From Eunapius fragilis (taxonomy: Eukaryota > Porifera > Demospongiae > Spongillida > Spongillidae): a stretch of 64,000 nt of DNA. The notes beneath the pieces were generated by a model. That model did no database searches. It was not told the DNA's origin and worked only from the letters and a program-made list of their open reading frames with translations. The stretch covers positions 3,284,438 through 3,348,437 of the forward strand of contig OY811991.1 of NCBI GenBank assembly GCA_963681505.1, in the 5' to 3' direction. This document shows positions 46,984 to 59,700 of this stretch, in pieces (within the stretch, counting starts at the first letter, position 1; every line of letters starts with the position of its first letter). Both the position numbers and the translations under genes were made by a program.

Positions 46984-49888
46984 GATGTCTCCGTTTTGGC
47001 AAACTATAAACTGTGACCTTTCATTAGAGCAACATTCAGTGTGTAAATTTTGGCAGTTACATACACACTTTCCTTTTATGTGCACTGGTGCAAAATTCCT
47101 TGTAATCTGTGGTTTGTGAACGGTTGAAGTTTTTATAACCATATATGTACTTCGCGGTCATTTAGCGGCTTGCGTTCAGTTAGCGGTTAGTTAAATGAAA
47201 TATAAGTAGCCTATATGTAATTGAAGCTACTATGCATGGGCTGCAAGGGTGCGTCGATATAAATTTATCGTATATTCATCGACCCCTCTCGTTTCAGAAC
47301 GCTCACTCCGAGGCGGCTTTCAATACTTAATGAGGGTATATGCTGCACGTTACCGTTTGGACAGTAGGCATTGTAACCGGCTTTAGGTTTTCAGGTTAGC
47401 AAAACAAAAAAAATTTGAACACTGTTTAGCTATTTTCGGATTGTTGATATTCTTACATCTAAAAAAAAAACCGGTTTCATTTCCGTTTGCTTTCGGCGGA
47501 GAAATCAGAATAATGTCAGCGAACAGAAGCCCACAAGTAAAGAAAAATTCTCAAGTTGGTGGGATATAGGGATTGAAGGCGAGATTGAGCCAAAAACCTT
47601 TTTTTTTTTTTTTGTGGCACGGTCCCCAGACTTAAATTACTTAGTGCGTGGATAAGATTTGAACCAGTACGATTGCATGCATTACAGCAGCAATAAATCA
47701 AGATGCAGTTTTCATTATGTAAATTTTAATCTAAGGGGGAAATCTCCCCCCCCCCCCCCCCCCCCCCCCAACTTTACAGTCTGTGAACGAGGATTACATA
47801 AACTGGTTTTGATTTGGTAAATAAGCTTTAAAAAAATCGAATGGCTTTTTGAAAGTAACCAGTTTAGGAGTCAATGGGATCAATGTGAAATGGATGCCTG
47901 AGCATCCTCTACAATTGGCAACTTATAAAAATAAACGAAATTGAATTGGATAAGGAAATTAACAAGCCATCCATATATAGCTGACACTTTTCCTGCAATC
48001 TCATCAGCATCTATTATGAGTGGCACTCTGATGAAACAGGCAACTTCCCTATTAAGGAAGGTGGGGAGTGCTGTTCATGTGGCCCCCTCTGCATACCTAG
48101 CCTCTGCAGATAACTCTTCTGATCTTGCCTATCATATCCTGCCAGGGGTCTGCACATTACTACATTATGAAGTGTAGTTTGGCAGTGAGGCCAAATCACT
48201 TCTTGATGAATGTTCTAATTCCCTCAAGTATCTCGTGCTTGCCTATTTGCTGCATTCTGCCTCCCGTAAAGAGCCTGGGGCTGGTTTGAATGCCATACCA
48301 ATATAATCTCTAGGTCTCTGCTTGGATGATGACTCTGTCCCCTATTTGTAAACCACATACTTATATGTGTAGAGCCAATGTAGATGGTACTGCAACCCAT
48401 GGGCTCAACTGTCGCTGTAGTCCTGGTAGACATTATTGCCATGCAGCCATTAATAACATCACCCACAGGGTTCTTAGTTCAGCACACATACCAGCCCACC
48501 TAGAACATTCAGAATTAGATCAACCTGATGGCAAGTGTCACAATCATGCCCTGGAAACATGGAAAAAGTTTACTATTGGAACCACCTGCCCTGATACTTT
48601 TGCTGTTCAACCAGTGGGTGTGGTCTAGTGGCTGAGAAAATGCAAAATTTAAAATATGGCTCTTAAGAGCACAGCCATATTTTTTTGCCTTGTAGTAATA
48701 GAAACGTTTGGTGTTTGTAATCCTCAATCCCTCACTCTCCTTAAAGAACTTGGCAAGAGGATCACACTTCAGTACCACTGGAGATCAAAATGCCTCTCAA
48801 TATCTGAGGTTTTAATGAATGTATAGTGTAGTTTTTGAAGTAAAAGAATTTGTTTCTGTGCACAGAGGCAGGGAATTGATGTGGTGTGTGTGTGGGGGGA
48901 GGAGGAATCTTATTTGGCCCCAGACCTAATATAAGGAATTTACAATATAACTGCATTACCACAAAAATCCATCACTATTTTCAAAGAGAGATTTTGGTGG
49001 ACTAGGTTTGCTCAATGAAGATATACGCTTCCATCCAAACCTCCACCTTATGACGCTTCTCCTAAGTCTACCATTGGCCTTCAAGCCACTGTTCCTGCCC
49101 CCTCTTCATGTCAACTCTTCCTCCTCTTCAAGCAGGTGCATCATGAGTGGGATGTGGTGGAGAAGGGTGTTGAGGCGTGGTGAAGCTGGAGCGTCTACTG
49201 GGGTTGGGGTGGAGCAGGGGCACCCACTGGAGCCTGTGGTCAACACATGCATTCAGCTCTATTTGTACAGCTTCCTCAAATACAGCATCATCTTGTTCAT
49301 AAGCCATCTACATATGGAAAATAGAAGAGCCAGCATAACAAAATAGTTAATGCTCACCAGCTTACTCTATTCAATATATATGGAAATGCAAACTACTGAA
49401 AATTTCAAGAGTTATGTGCATGTTTGTGGGTTTGCATGCATGACTGTTTTAACCTTAACATATTCATATCCTACAGTAAGATTTACATGCATACATGTAC
49501 ATGACTCCTAATTATTTGAACTTCTTTTTGATCTATATGAGTGTTAAATCTGCAAGATATCAGATAATTGGTGCAACATCACCTGTGTCTCAAAATGAGT
49601 TACTCCAGCCACATGCCTCCATCCTTTTCCCAGATCACATGATAATCGACGCAACGTCCCCTGTGCAAGCCAACTTAATAATAGCACGAGTACACAAGTT
49701 GTGTGTGTGTGTGTGTGTGCATGTGCATATTTGTGTATGTGTGTGTGTTCTTGTGTGTGTGTGTTTGTGTGACTCTGTTTTCCTACAGATGTCTCCAACA
49801 GGTTTATAGTTGCTCAGACAGGGTTACCTGGTTATTACATCTTCATGGGAAGTTATTGAACCATTTGTATATGGGATAACAGTACCAG
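46984..49888. other. No gene confidently seen
   Basis: This stretch holds a possible SINE-like sequence ending in a poly(A) on the minus strand (about 47584-47700, with GGTTCAAATCT resembling a B box), a poly(C) tract (47747-47769) and two weak open frames: plus 47941-48177 and minus 49310-49130 (MAYEQDDAVFEEAVQIEL). I recognise neither. Exons for the missing first half of the two-pore channel were sought here and not found. Confidence 0.5.
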
Positions 49889-52843
49889 GTTGCAATGATG
49901 TGTTCTTATAACAAAATCTATCTCATTGAACTTCTTCTGTGGATCATCAGATTTGGACCAATCCAATTTTTTCAACATTCTGGCATAGGTGAGTTATTTA
50001 TTATTGCTAAAAGCAATCATTGTTAGGTATGTTTAGGTGCGTTGCTGTGACTACATTATTCCTTGCTCCTCCCACTGTATGCTGACGTATTCAGTACACT
50101 TATTATTAGCTCAAGTATTGGTATCCTAAAAATGATGTAATCTCTAATCATGTGCACACGTTAGTGATGAGCTGTTCATTAATTACTGGCTTTGCAGTGC
50201 ATCAAGCCGTCAGCCTGTCTATGTTTTGTAAACACACTCACCATACATGCATACACGTTCACATACACTCAAATGCGCACTTGAACTTGCAGGCTTGATT
50301 TTGTAGTCATTGTGGCAAGCTCTGTGGCCCAGGTGTTGAACTCGCCTGACCTCAGTCCATACCTCCAATACCTCATCATTGTGAGACTGCTAAGGTTATT
50401 CATGTACAAGGTATATATACTGGGGATGGGGCTAGGGTCTAGTGAGACTGGGGATGAGGTTAGGGAGGCTGGGATGAGGTTAGGGATTGAGGTTAGTGAG
50501 GCTGGGGATGAGGTTAATGAGGCTAGGATGAGGTTAGGGAGGCTGGGGATGAGGTAAGTGAGGCTGGGGATGAGGTTAATGAGGCTGGGGATGAGGTAAG
50601 TGAGGCTGGGGATGAGGTTAATGAGGCTGGGGATGAGGTTAGGGAGGCTGGGGATGAGGTTAGGGAGGCCGGGGATGAGGTTAGGGAGGCTGGGGATGAG
50701 GTTAGGGAGGTTGGGGATGAGGTTAGGGAGTCTGGAGATGAGGTCAGGGAGGTTGTGAAAATAAGGACCATTTCTAAGGGGTTCAGATGTGGAATTGAAC
50801 TTCTTGAATTACATAAACATCTTGTTTCAGATTGTTTCACCTAAAGAAGCGGTTTCGTGATATATGGGTAGCAGTAGGAGTTCTGATTCCACAAGTGGCC
50901 AGGTACAGTCCCCAGTCCTTCCTTGGACCTCTTGACGTCATTGCCCCTGTCCCCAAACAGTGTGTTGTTGGTAGTCCTCATAGTCTACTTCTTTGTTATT
51001 ATTGGGATGGAGACACTGTTCAATAAAGTTGGGCCAGAGTGTTGGTATGAAGGGAGAGCTCTGTAGTTTATGAATTTGAATTTGCTGCAACCATGGCAAC
51101 CCACACCTCTCTTCCTGTAGCAACACCTCCTGGTACGGGATTGGGTCAAGCTATGCAGGTGTCGATAATATCACTGATAATACTATCTTTTGGCTAAACA
51201 ACTTTAATAACCTTGTGCGGAGCTATGGTAAGTCCTGGGCACTGTAAGCTATGGTAAGTCCTGGGCACTGTAAGGTTGTGCAGGCAGTGTATTTGTGTAG
51301 GTACCTGTCTTTAGACTGAAAGCCTCAACTTATCAATGTATCTTTCTATATCGTTTTGCTGTTTCAGCAGATGGTGGTGAATAACTGGTTCCTTGCGATG
51401 GCGAGTTTGACTCTTGAACTTCCTCCTCCTACTCCCCTCCTCCTTCCCTTCGACCTATCCTACCACTTTTCCTCCTATACCCCTCCTTCCCCTTTTCCTC
51501 CTCCCTCCTCGTCCTATTTCTTTCTGTACATGCAGGAGTCCTTTGCCAGTCAGTCATCACGGCCATACCTGGTCAGGTTCTTCTTCATGTGCTTCCACTT
51601 TACAATTTTGGTATGATTATTGTAAGCCACACCCCTTGCAGGGTGTGCGTGCATAGGACACACACACACACATACACACACGCACACATGCACGCATAGG
51701 TGTGTACATGTATATACAAGGTTCATATAAAGTTACATATAAATAAACCCTCACACACACACTCACACACACATGCACGCACAAACATACAATGCTTAAC
51801 ACACATACACACATATCCAATGCATACATGCACAGGTGGTGAGTATTGTGGTGATCACGTATGTTGTAGAGGCAGTCACCTTAAAGATATTACTGTCTGC
51901 TGAAGAGGACACTAAACTGAAGAACTGTCGGAGGCACCACCCCCAGGGGTGTACCTGCTGTCAGGAATGTATGTGCGGTGAGGGGGTTGACGACTGTAGG
52001 AGGGGGGGAGGAGTATGTGGCTCTTATGTACCCCCATCACCATATTCTCAAGGGATTTGGGTGTGATTTAAAAAGTCCTAAGCTTACATCAGTATACATG
52101 TACACTTATATTGGTGCACACACATAGCACTGACACACAAATCATACCTTTTATTGGTATTGCTGAAGTGCAGCACATAGACACATCATATTTTAATGGC
52201 TCCAGTTTGTACTACATGTATTGTAATGATGCTGTTCCCCACTTCAATGAAGCAGACCTACTCAGCTGAAAGTGATTGTTACAATACATAGTGGCATGCA
52301 GTAGACATGCTTCTTGATGGACAGGGGGTGAGTATGCTTCTTGAGGGACAGGGGGTGAGCATAGACATACCTCTTGAGGGACAGGGGGTGAGCATAGACA
52401 AGCTTCTTGGGGGACAGGAGGTGGGCATGCCTCTTGAGGGACAGGGGGTGAGCATGCCTCTTGAGGAACGGGAAGACATGCTTCTTGAGGGACAGGGGGT
52501 GGGCATACCTCTTGAGGGACAGGGGGTGGGTTGAGGGACGGGGGGTGAGCATGCTTTTTGAGGGACATGTGCTGACATGGCTGGCAATTTTAACATCTTG
52601 CTGCAGCAAAAGATGCTCAGCACAAGGTGATCAAACTGGATGTGTCCTACCAAGACACACTGCGCCTTGTACAAGAGCTGGAGAAGATACAGAGAGAGGT
52701 GAAGACAGCCAGCAATGAAGTTAAGTACCATAACATCAGCTACTTCCAAAAGAAGATCAAGGAGCGTTCAGACATCCTACCAGATAAGGAGGTATGGATT
52801 GGGGGAAACATTTCTGTAACTTCTAGAGCTAGGACTACTAGCA

Positions 52844-52918
<75 letters not shown>

Positions 52919-53610
52919 TGTGTGTTGTGTGTGTTGTGTGTGTGCACGCACTCACTCATTCATTTGTGTAGGTGGATGTCTCAGTTCTTCATGGGAAGCA
53001 CTACAGATCCAAAGAAGACCTTATCTATTTGATGTATGAGAATGAAATCATGGTAAGCAACTCATACGCATAGTACATGGCACACTTACTGGATGGAAAG
53101 AGAAGGGTCCATAAGTGCAGGGTATGAGCAGTTAGTCTTTGGTGTCCCATTTCACAATAGTGTGTAGTCATTAAGGGTCTGCATAAGAAATGACAGAGGT
53201 AACTCAAACAGAAGAGGGTGGATGAAAAATTAATGTGTGAAAAGTAATTGCGACCTGCTCACAAATGATTGTGGTAATAATATGGTATACACCTTTAAAA
53301 GTATGCACGTGCTATGTGTGCTATTCCAAATGGTTGGATTATTTGAACCTTGGATCTGGCATACAAGCAGCTGTGCACATAAGGGTAGTGAGGAAGGACC
53401 ATGGGTGGTGATGGAAACCATGGTGTAGTGATGGCGGACCATGGTGTGGTGAGGGAGGACCATGGTGTGGTGAGGGCGGACCATGGTGTGGTGTGGGTAA
53501 GTTTCCACCGTATCCCTACACAGGTTTGGATAGAAAAGGACAACTCCAAGACACGAACAGCAAAGAAACTGACTTTTAGGCACCATCTGGAAGATCAAGG
53601 ATGCTATTGA
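49889..53610 (+). CDS. Two-pore channel-like cation channel, domain II and C-terminus
   Basis: TPCs are endolysosomal Na+/Ca2+ channels gated by PI(3,5)P2 and NAADP. Visible exons give S2 (about 49889-49988, YLIELLLWIIRFGPIQFF), S3 and S4 start (about 50292-50391, LDFVVIVASSVAQVL, YLIIVRLLR), the S4 end (50831-50902, LFHLKKRFRDIWVAVG), S5 (50961 to about 51037, VLLVVLIVYFFVIIGMETLF), the pore loop (51117-51219, IFWLNNFNNLVRSY), the filter region with MVVNNWFLAMASL (about 51368), S6 (51538-51612 and 51836 on, VVSIVVITYVVEAV), a coiled coil (52607-52793) and the tail (52971-53053, 53523-53610), where SKEDLIYLMYENEIM resembles other TPCs. The NNW selectivity motif is typical of TPC domain II. 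The S4 codons join in phase 2 across a minisatellite intron. Domain I is not seen upstream; the joins after S2 and after the filter exon are unresolved. Confidence 0.8.
50440..50755. repeat. 21-bp minisatellite splitting the S4 segment of the channel gene
   Basis: About 15 copies of GATGAGGTTAGGGAGGCTGG plus G, with AGTGAGG/AATGAGG variants, lie in the intron between the exons encoding VRLLR and LFHLKKRF. Because the unit is 21 bp, the minus strand reads as a spurious seven-residue Ser/Pro/Ala/Leu/Thr repeat. Confidence 0.92.
52305..52570. repeat. 24-30 bp minisatellite in the channel gene
   Basis: About ten copies of a CTTGAGGGACAGGGGGTGAG-centred unit run up to 40 bp before the acceptor at 52606. 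The spurious minus-strand frame reads as repeated PPVPQEAC. Confidence 0.9.
52848..52911. repeat. GT microsatellite in channel gene intron
   Basis: A pure GT run lies in the intron 52794-52970. The following acceptor is TTGTGTAG at about 52970, only 60 bp after the run. Confidence 0.92.
53396..53495. repeat. Short 21-bp ACCATGGTGTGGTGAGGG repeat
   Basis: Four to five copies of GGACCATGGTGTGGTGAGGG lie in the last intron of the channel gene, ending about 30 bp before the final acceptor. Confidence 0.85.
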
Positions 53611-56600
53611 ATCACAAAATATTTATGATCAAGTGAGGAATTCACAGTAGTATATACAAACACGTGTGACCATGCCTGTGGAATGGTGTGCATTTCTATT
53701 AAATGGTTGAGGTAACCTGATGATGGCAGTGATGGAGTGTTGAGTGTAATCCTTAGTAACCCTGTGCAATAGGAACGGTGTGCTGAACAGTGGAGAGAGA
53801 GCATAGACCTAGACACAACTCCAGCCTGTTCTGATCACATTCCTCCCTTTTCATGTGCATCTTTATCAAACGTTCTGGCCACCTCAGAGAGTTGCCTCAT
53901 ATGAAAGCAACTGGCCACAGTCAAGGCTATGACTGGAGTGCTGCACCCAGGGAGCCCCCACTTAAATATAAAACCTGGAACCATATCGACAACAGTTTGG
54001 GATGATTTGATTGGATAAGGGGGTGTCATAGGGGAAAGGATGCCCTGCAATGTTATTGGGCCTGAATGCCCAACATAGGATTGGTTAGGATCACTCATTG
54101 AATGCATCTGTAGGAACACATGTTTACATCTTGGCCTTAGCAACAGCGCGCTTTTCCTATGGTCAGCTTAGCAACACAATATACGACAGAGCCATACTCT
54201 ACATTAAACTTAGTTTGCTACTAATGTACCTAACCTCTACCTTTAGGATAAACATGTATGTATCATCCAACATTTACCTATGGAGGTTGGGCCACTAACT
54301 GAGGTAGTGCAATAGTACTGAGGCAACCCGTGGGACTGGCAAATCAAGCTTCACTCCGAGGCCCTATGCAGCATAACTTTTGCAAAGAAGACGTTGGTAT
54401 ACTGATGTTTCTTAGCACTGCCTCATTGTCAGGGTCCTAGCAGTGACTTAGCTACGGTAGGGCCTGGTAGGGCCTAGGCCTTACCAACTGACCATAATAA
54501 TCTCATCCTGTAGTAATGAACATTATACAGCGCGTGGGCTCGACACATGATTAAAGAGTATTGCTGCTAACCCCACTACCGTAGTAATAACAGCTCTCCA
54601 TCTACTAATTGTAACTTAAGGATTCCTATATACTGCATCAAACACCTGCATTCTCCCCTGTACACCTGTCAATATCAATTAGTACTCAGTTACTGTAATA
54701 ACTGCAAGTGTTCTGATGCAATTTCAATTTGTTTAGCCCTACATATTCCATGCATGCAAGCTATCAGTCTTATGAAGTGAATTCATATTGTGTATTGACC
54801 CATGGTAATTTTAAATTTTAAGCACAGCAGCTATCATGTACACCACCTTTCCCTTTAGCATGCTTCTTGTCCTTCAATCCCTCTAATGGCATGTAGGTTT
54901 CTTCTAATTTTGAACCATGTTTGGACCAAATAAATGACAGCAATAACAGTAACAGGTCCTTTTTCACTGAGTACTGTAGCCATGCATGGATAAATTCAAC
55001 TTATACCATGCTGACTGAAATGGCCTGGGGGAGCCTCTTCTCTCACCCCCCCCCCCCCCCCCCCCCCCCCATTGCATGCTCTACCATCAATATTGCCCTG
55101 GGCTACACACACCACTGGCCCCAGCTTCCTAGTGCCCACAACACAAAGCAAAGGCATCCATCTCGACCTTCCGGAAGCCTCTGGATTGATTAAAAGTAGG
55201 TGTTCGAGAGAGAGAAGGCCTTCCCAGCAGCCTGTTGGATTACCTGGTCAGGCTTGAGGACCGCAGGTCTCCTGGGACAGCCTGTTCAAGTGGGAACCCT
55301 TTGAAACCTGAGACTTTGCTAGCAAGTTGGTGGAGAATTCCAATGTATCTGGCCTGGATAAGACCCATGAGTGGGCAGTGGTTGAGGGACTAATAAGTAC
55401 AGTAATTATAATTTCTTGCCCCTCGTGGCATTTGGGGCAACCCGTACACACTGTATCGCCTCTCTCTCACAGTGCGAAGGCACATGTGAGCTTATTAAAA
55501 GGAGGAGTTGGCTTATAAAGGAACTTTGGAACCAAAAATTTCAACCGGCCATGTGGCCATGTTTAAAATGGTGGTTCTATATATACATGCATAGTCTCGT
55601 ACCCAGACCCTGATTCCTACAGCTGCGGGTGGATTACATCACTGCTATGTTGATGTTGAAGGATCAAGCTCCTGACTGCATCCAAATGTCTAAACTCCTG
55701 CCTTAAATAAGTACTCTCCCCTAAACGATGATAATAAATACATCATTAAACCCCTTGCACTTGAGGGCACATAACGTACATACACTTGGTGACACAGTCA
55801 AATATCGAGAAATTGGCGGTCAAAAGGATTACGCGGTATTCAATGTCCATAGAAAATGTATTGATGCATTTAGAAAACTGCAGCTTACTGCAGAACAAAA
55901 CCAATTATTGACTAGGTGCTCTTGTGGGGATTACTTGGCATTTTATGAGTAGTTTTTTTTATCTTAGGTACTTATATCCGCACTTCCAAATTAATTATGC
56001 AAGGTTTCCAATGTCCATCCATTTTATCTCATTTCGTTATTCAGTCATCAATAGTTTCCCAAATGATATTTTCCTTAGGTGCTCACGGGATTATATGAGA
56101 GCAGTCAGTGTACTTATTTAACATCATTCTTCAGAGCTTAGGGCTTCAAATCGCACTTCCGTTAGTGAGATACACCCCACTTACAAGACAATCATCACGT
56201 GCCACTTATCATCAGTCAGCCGTGCCCTGACCAGTTTTTGATGTTGTAGTTAAATGACCAATATTGTACTAGCCTGGACCACATGTAGGAGTGGCTAGGT
56301 TGCACTAATTGGGATTACATGTTACAATGATGGAGGTGGCGATTACACAAAGAAGTTTGCCATGAACACATCTTGTTAGGACTAATATTTGTTTCATGGA
56401 CGAATGGCACAAAGTTGGTAACTTTACAATAGAGGTGTTGCACGGCTGACGTCACGACGACTGTCATGTGACAATATTGGGGGCAAGTGTGTATAATACA
56501 CACAGAAACACTCTCCATCCATTGGGCTATTCCATTATTTAACCGTACACCCCTACAGATGACAATAATTGCAGACGTACCCCCCGGGACAATATATAAA

Positions 56601-56799
56601 AGCACCCCTGGACAAGCTTATATTATATCTCCACCTCCCTGGGACAGACTTGTAAATGCCCTCTGGACAAGCTTCTATTATGCTTCTAACCCCCCGGGAC
56701 AGGCATTGAAATGACCACCCCCCGAGACATATTCCCTATACCCCCCTGGACACCATTTATTGTCATCTGTGGGGGTGTATAATCATTACGCACGTATAC
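53611..56799. other. Intergenic, no gene seen
   Basis: Contents noted are a U2 snRNA 3' fragment (54301-54362), a possible hAT end (CAGTGACTTAGCTACGG near 54441) without a clear partner, a poly(C) tract (55048-55070), a 74-codon frame at 55728-55952 of unknown type, and a degenerate array of CCCCGGGACA/CCCTGGACAAGCTT units at 56578-56755. No splice-linked exons were found. Confidence 0.5.
54301..54362 (-). pseudogene. U2 snRNA 3' fragment
   Basis: Plus-strand GAGGTAGTGCAATA, GGCAACCCGTGG and CAAGCTTCACTCCGAG match, in order, the 3' stem-loop part of the full-length U2 copy at 61208-61396. Small differences (an extra AGTA, GACT for AACC) and the absence of the 5' half mark it as a truncated copy. 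Confidence 0.8.
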
Positions 56800-59700
56800 T
56801 ACACAACCAAAAAGTTTCAGTCCTGAATCGAACTGTAATGTGTTAACATCCCGTAACAAGGGTAAACTTCGTCCTCGTAACAGTGCCTGTTATGATTTCG
56901 GGTTTAAACGACCCTGAAATTGAGTTATCGTTACGAAATGTAGCATCATGCTGTAACGATCGGTTAACGCCATCGATCTAGCTCTGAATTCGGTATCGTA
57001 ACAGTATTAATCCAGTACAGTAACGCCTTGATACACTCAATAAAACTAAATAACAGCGCGCGCTACCGTCATGAGGAGTAAGAGTGACGGGCTCTTGACG
57101 AGGTTTAAAGATGACCCATCTCCGGTAGTGAGTTTTTTTAACGCGTCGTACGTCCATTTCCTGAACTGTTTAAAAGTGACCCTTCTAGGGTCTGCCACAG
57201 ATCTTGCAAATAACCGCTGCATCATAGGCTATATACTAAATACAAAGTCATTTAAAAGCACATAGGTTCTCGTTCCCTTTATTAAAAGTCACAAGCCAGA
57301 GCATTAAGAAATTATTGAATTGCTCGCTATTTAATTTTTATTTGACGGATGCCCTATGCTTGTTGTCTAATGAAAGTCGAAGTGAAAGGTTTTAAATCTC
57401 TGTGGCTATTCCAATTGACTGGACCGCCAAGGTATGAAGTCGTATGCCTACATTTTGGTTCAGGATTATCGGGATACAATTTGGCTCTTAATTCCAATTC
57501 ATGCGCACTTACGAATGGACACGCAATGGAGAGGTACGAAATAACCGTTTAATGTAGATTGTTATTGTGACATATGCAGGATACTATTTCCGTGTCAGTG
57601 GAGGCAATTTGTGTAATTTGTGATAACCCTCTAGCATCACAACTTCTCAGTCATCTGGGAGGATCGGCCAAGAAGTACTGTCGGTTCTCTACGGTATGCA
57701 AATTATTTTGTGTGTGCTTCTTTGACTTGCATATTGTTTTTAGGCAGATTCCTCATTACCTTCCCTTGTGTTGGAGAGAAAGACTAGAGAAAGATGTTTT
57801 GAACAGATTCAACTCGTCAGATTGGAAAGAACAGAAAGGTGGAAATACGCAAATTGTATGAAGTGAAAGAAGTGCTGAACCCTTTTCTTGAGATACCTGC
57901 TGATCTATACGAGTAAGTCATGTGATATGATATAATTCAATACATTTAGATGCTTCTATCAATAAAGATGTACACCTGTGGAGGTGCTCCATACAATATT
58001 ACTCGTACCTTGCAAGTATTTTCTGAAGAGTGTGATGCCTAAGCTGTTGAAATTTCACCCTGAAATCCTTGCTAGGATCAATGCATTCCATGCTTGGGGG
58101 TTTGGAGTCAAGATGCATGGTAACGTGTGTTGGCACCATCAGTCATTTGTAGGCAGGGACTACAAAGCTTAGTGTCAGATGGCTGTTTTTATGCTCCATC
58201 CACTGTACAAGAAGTTGAAGATAAAGGTATATGTTATAAATATATATGACTACTTTTTACAATCATTTTCATTTGTTAGGTTTCTACATAACTTATTGTG
58301 CTTTCTTCAAACTCACAAAAGCAGAAGAATGTCAGCTCATATGCACTGAGTTATTAGATTAAGTTATGAAGAACATGCCAGAGATGCAGTATAAACTAAA
58401 GATTCATTTGCTTCTCCACCTGGTGGAGTGTATCCATATGTATGGACCATGTTCGACTTTTAATGCAGAAAGGTACTTGTACGTGCTGATGTAATGTTCT
58501 GAACCAGTCATTTGCTCTGCATCAGGTGTGAATTGTTTAACTCTTCTGTGAGGTTGCGGAATATTTTTGGCAACAAGTGTGCTCCGAGCAGGGACATATT
58601 TTGCCAGGATTCAAAGTATTCGCTACATCTGCCAGGGAGGTGTCTTCAACGGCACAGAAAAGCAAGTATACTCATAAATTTAAAATTGCTTATGATTTAT
58701 TTATTTTTATAGGTGCGGGAGTGGTCTGAAAAAATCTGTGAGCATCCAGATGTTAAATACAGTGTTGCCCTAGTACCCTTAATGCTAATAAGGAGATATA
58801 CATATTGCAGGAACAGCTCAAAAGGTTGTTTGACTGTTTGAAATACATTCCCGTTAATTATTCACATTTTTTCAGACATCTAGCTGCAAACCAACTACTC
58901 TATCAGGGACTATCTTCACTGTCCATAACAGCACAGCTGGTTAATTCATTAAATTACATTCAGCTGTGCACACCAGTTTCACAGGTACATGAGTGTTTGC
59001 TGAGATTTATGTTACGATGGACATGTGCTGGGATGTATGTTAGTGTGAGGTGTGCTGATGTGTAAGGGTGTGCTGAGATGTGTCAGTGTGAGGGTGTGCG
59101 TAGATGTGGGTTAGTGTGAGGGTGGGCTGAGATATATTAGGGTGAGGGTGTGCTGATGTGTTAGGGTGAGGATTTGCTGGGATGTGTTAGGGTGAGGGTG
59201 TGCTGAGATGTGTTAAGAGTGAGAGGGCTGAGATGTGTGTTAGTGCACATGAGGGTGTGCTGAGATGTTAATGTGAGGGTGTGCTGAGATGTGTTTGTTA
59301 GGGTGAGAGTGTGCTGAGATGTGTTAGTGAGGGTGTGCTGAGATGTGTTAGTGAGGGTGTGCTGAGATGTTAGTGTGAGGGTGTGCTGAGATGTGTTAGT
59401 GAGGGTGTGCTGAAATGTGTTAGTGAGGTGTTCTGAGATGTGTTAGTGAGGGTGTGCTGAGATGTGTTAGGGTGAGGGTGTGCTGAGATGTGAGGGTGCA
59501 CTGAGATGTGTTAGTGTGACACACACACACACAACACGCACACTCACTTTCACTTTAACATTGACTTTCTTAGGGTGTGCTGAGATGTGTTAGTGAGGAT
59601 GTTCTGAGATGTGTTAGTGAGGGTGTGCTGAGATATGTTAGTGTGAGGGTGTGCTGAGATGTGTTAGGGAGGGTGCGCTGAGATGTGTTAATGTGAGGGT

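Noticed and set aside
47584..47710. Second tRNA-derived SINE with poly(A)
   Set aside because: The B-box-like GGTTCAAATCT and adjacent A run are suggestive, but no A box is seen; mentioned only in the gap entry.
48224..48640. Open frames on both strands resembling a degraded retroelement
   Set aside because: No reverse transcriptase, integrase or recombinase motif could be identified.
54441..54600. Possible hAT MITE beginning CAGTGACTTAGCTACGG
   Set aside because: Only one end is convincing; the candidate partner near 54575-54595 is weak and no 8-bp duplication was found.
55728..55952. 74-codon frame ending in a Cys-x-Cys motif
   Set aside because: No recognisable domain, start context or splice partners; could be a transposon remnant but unsupported.
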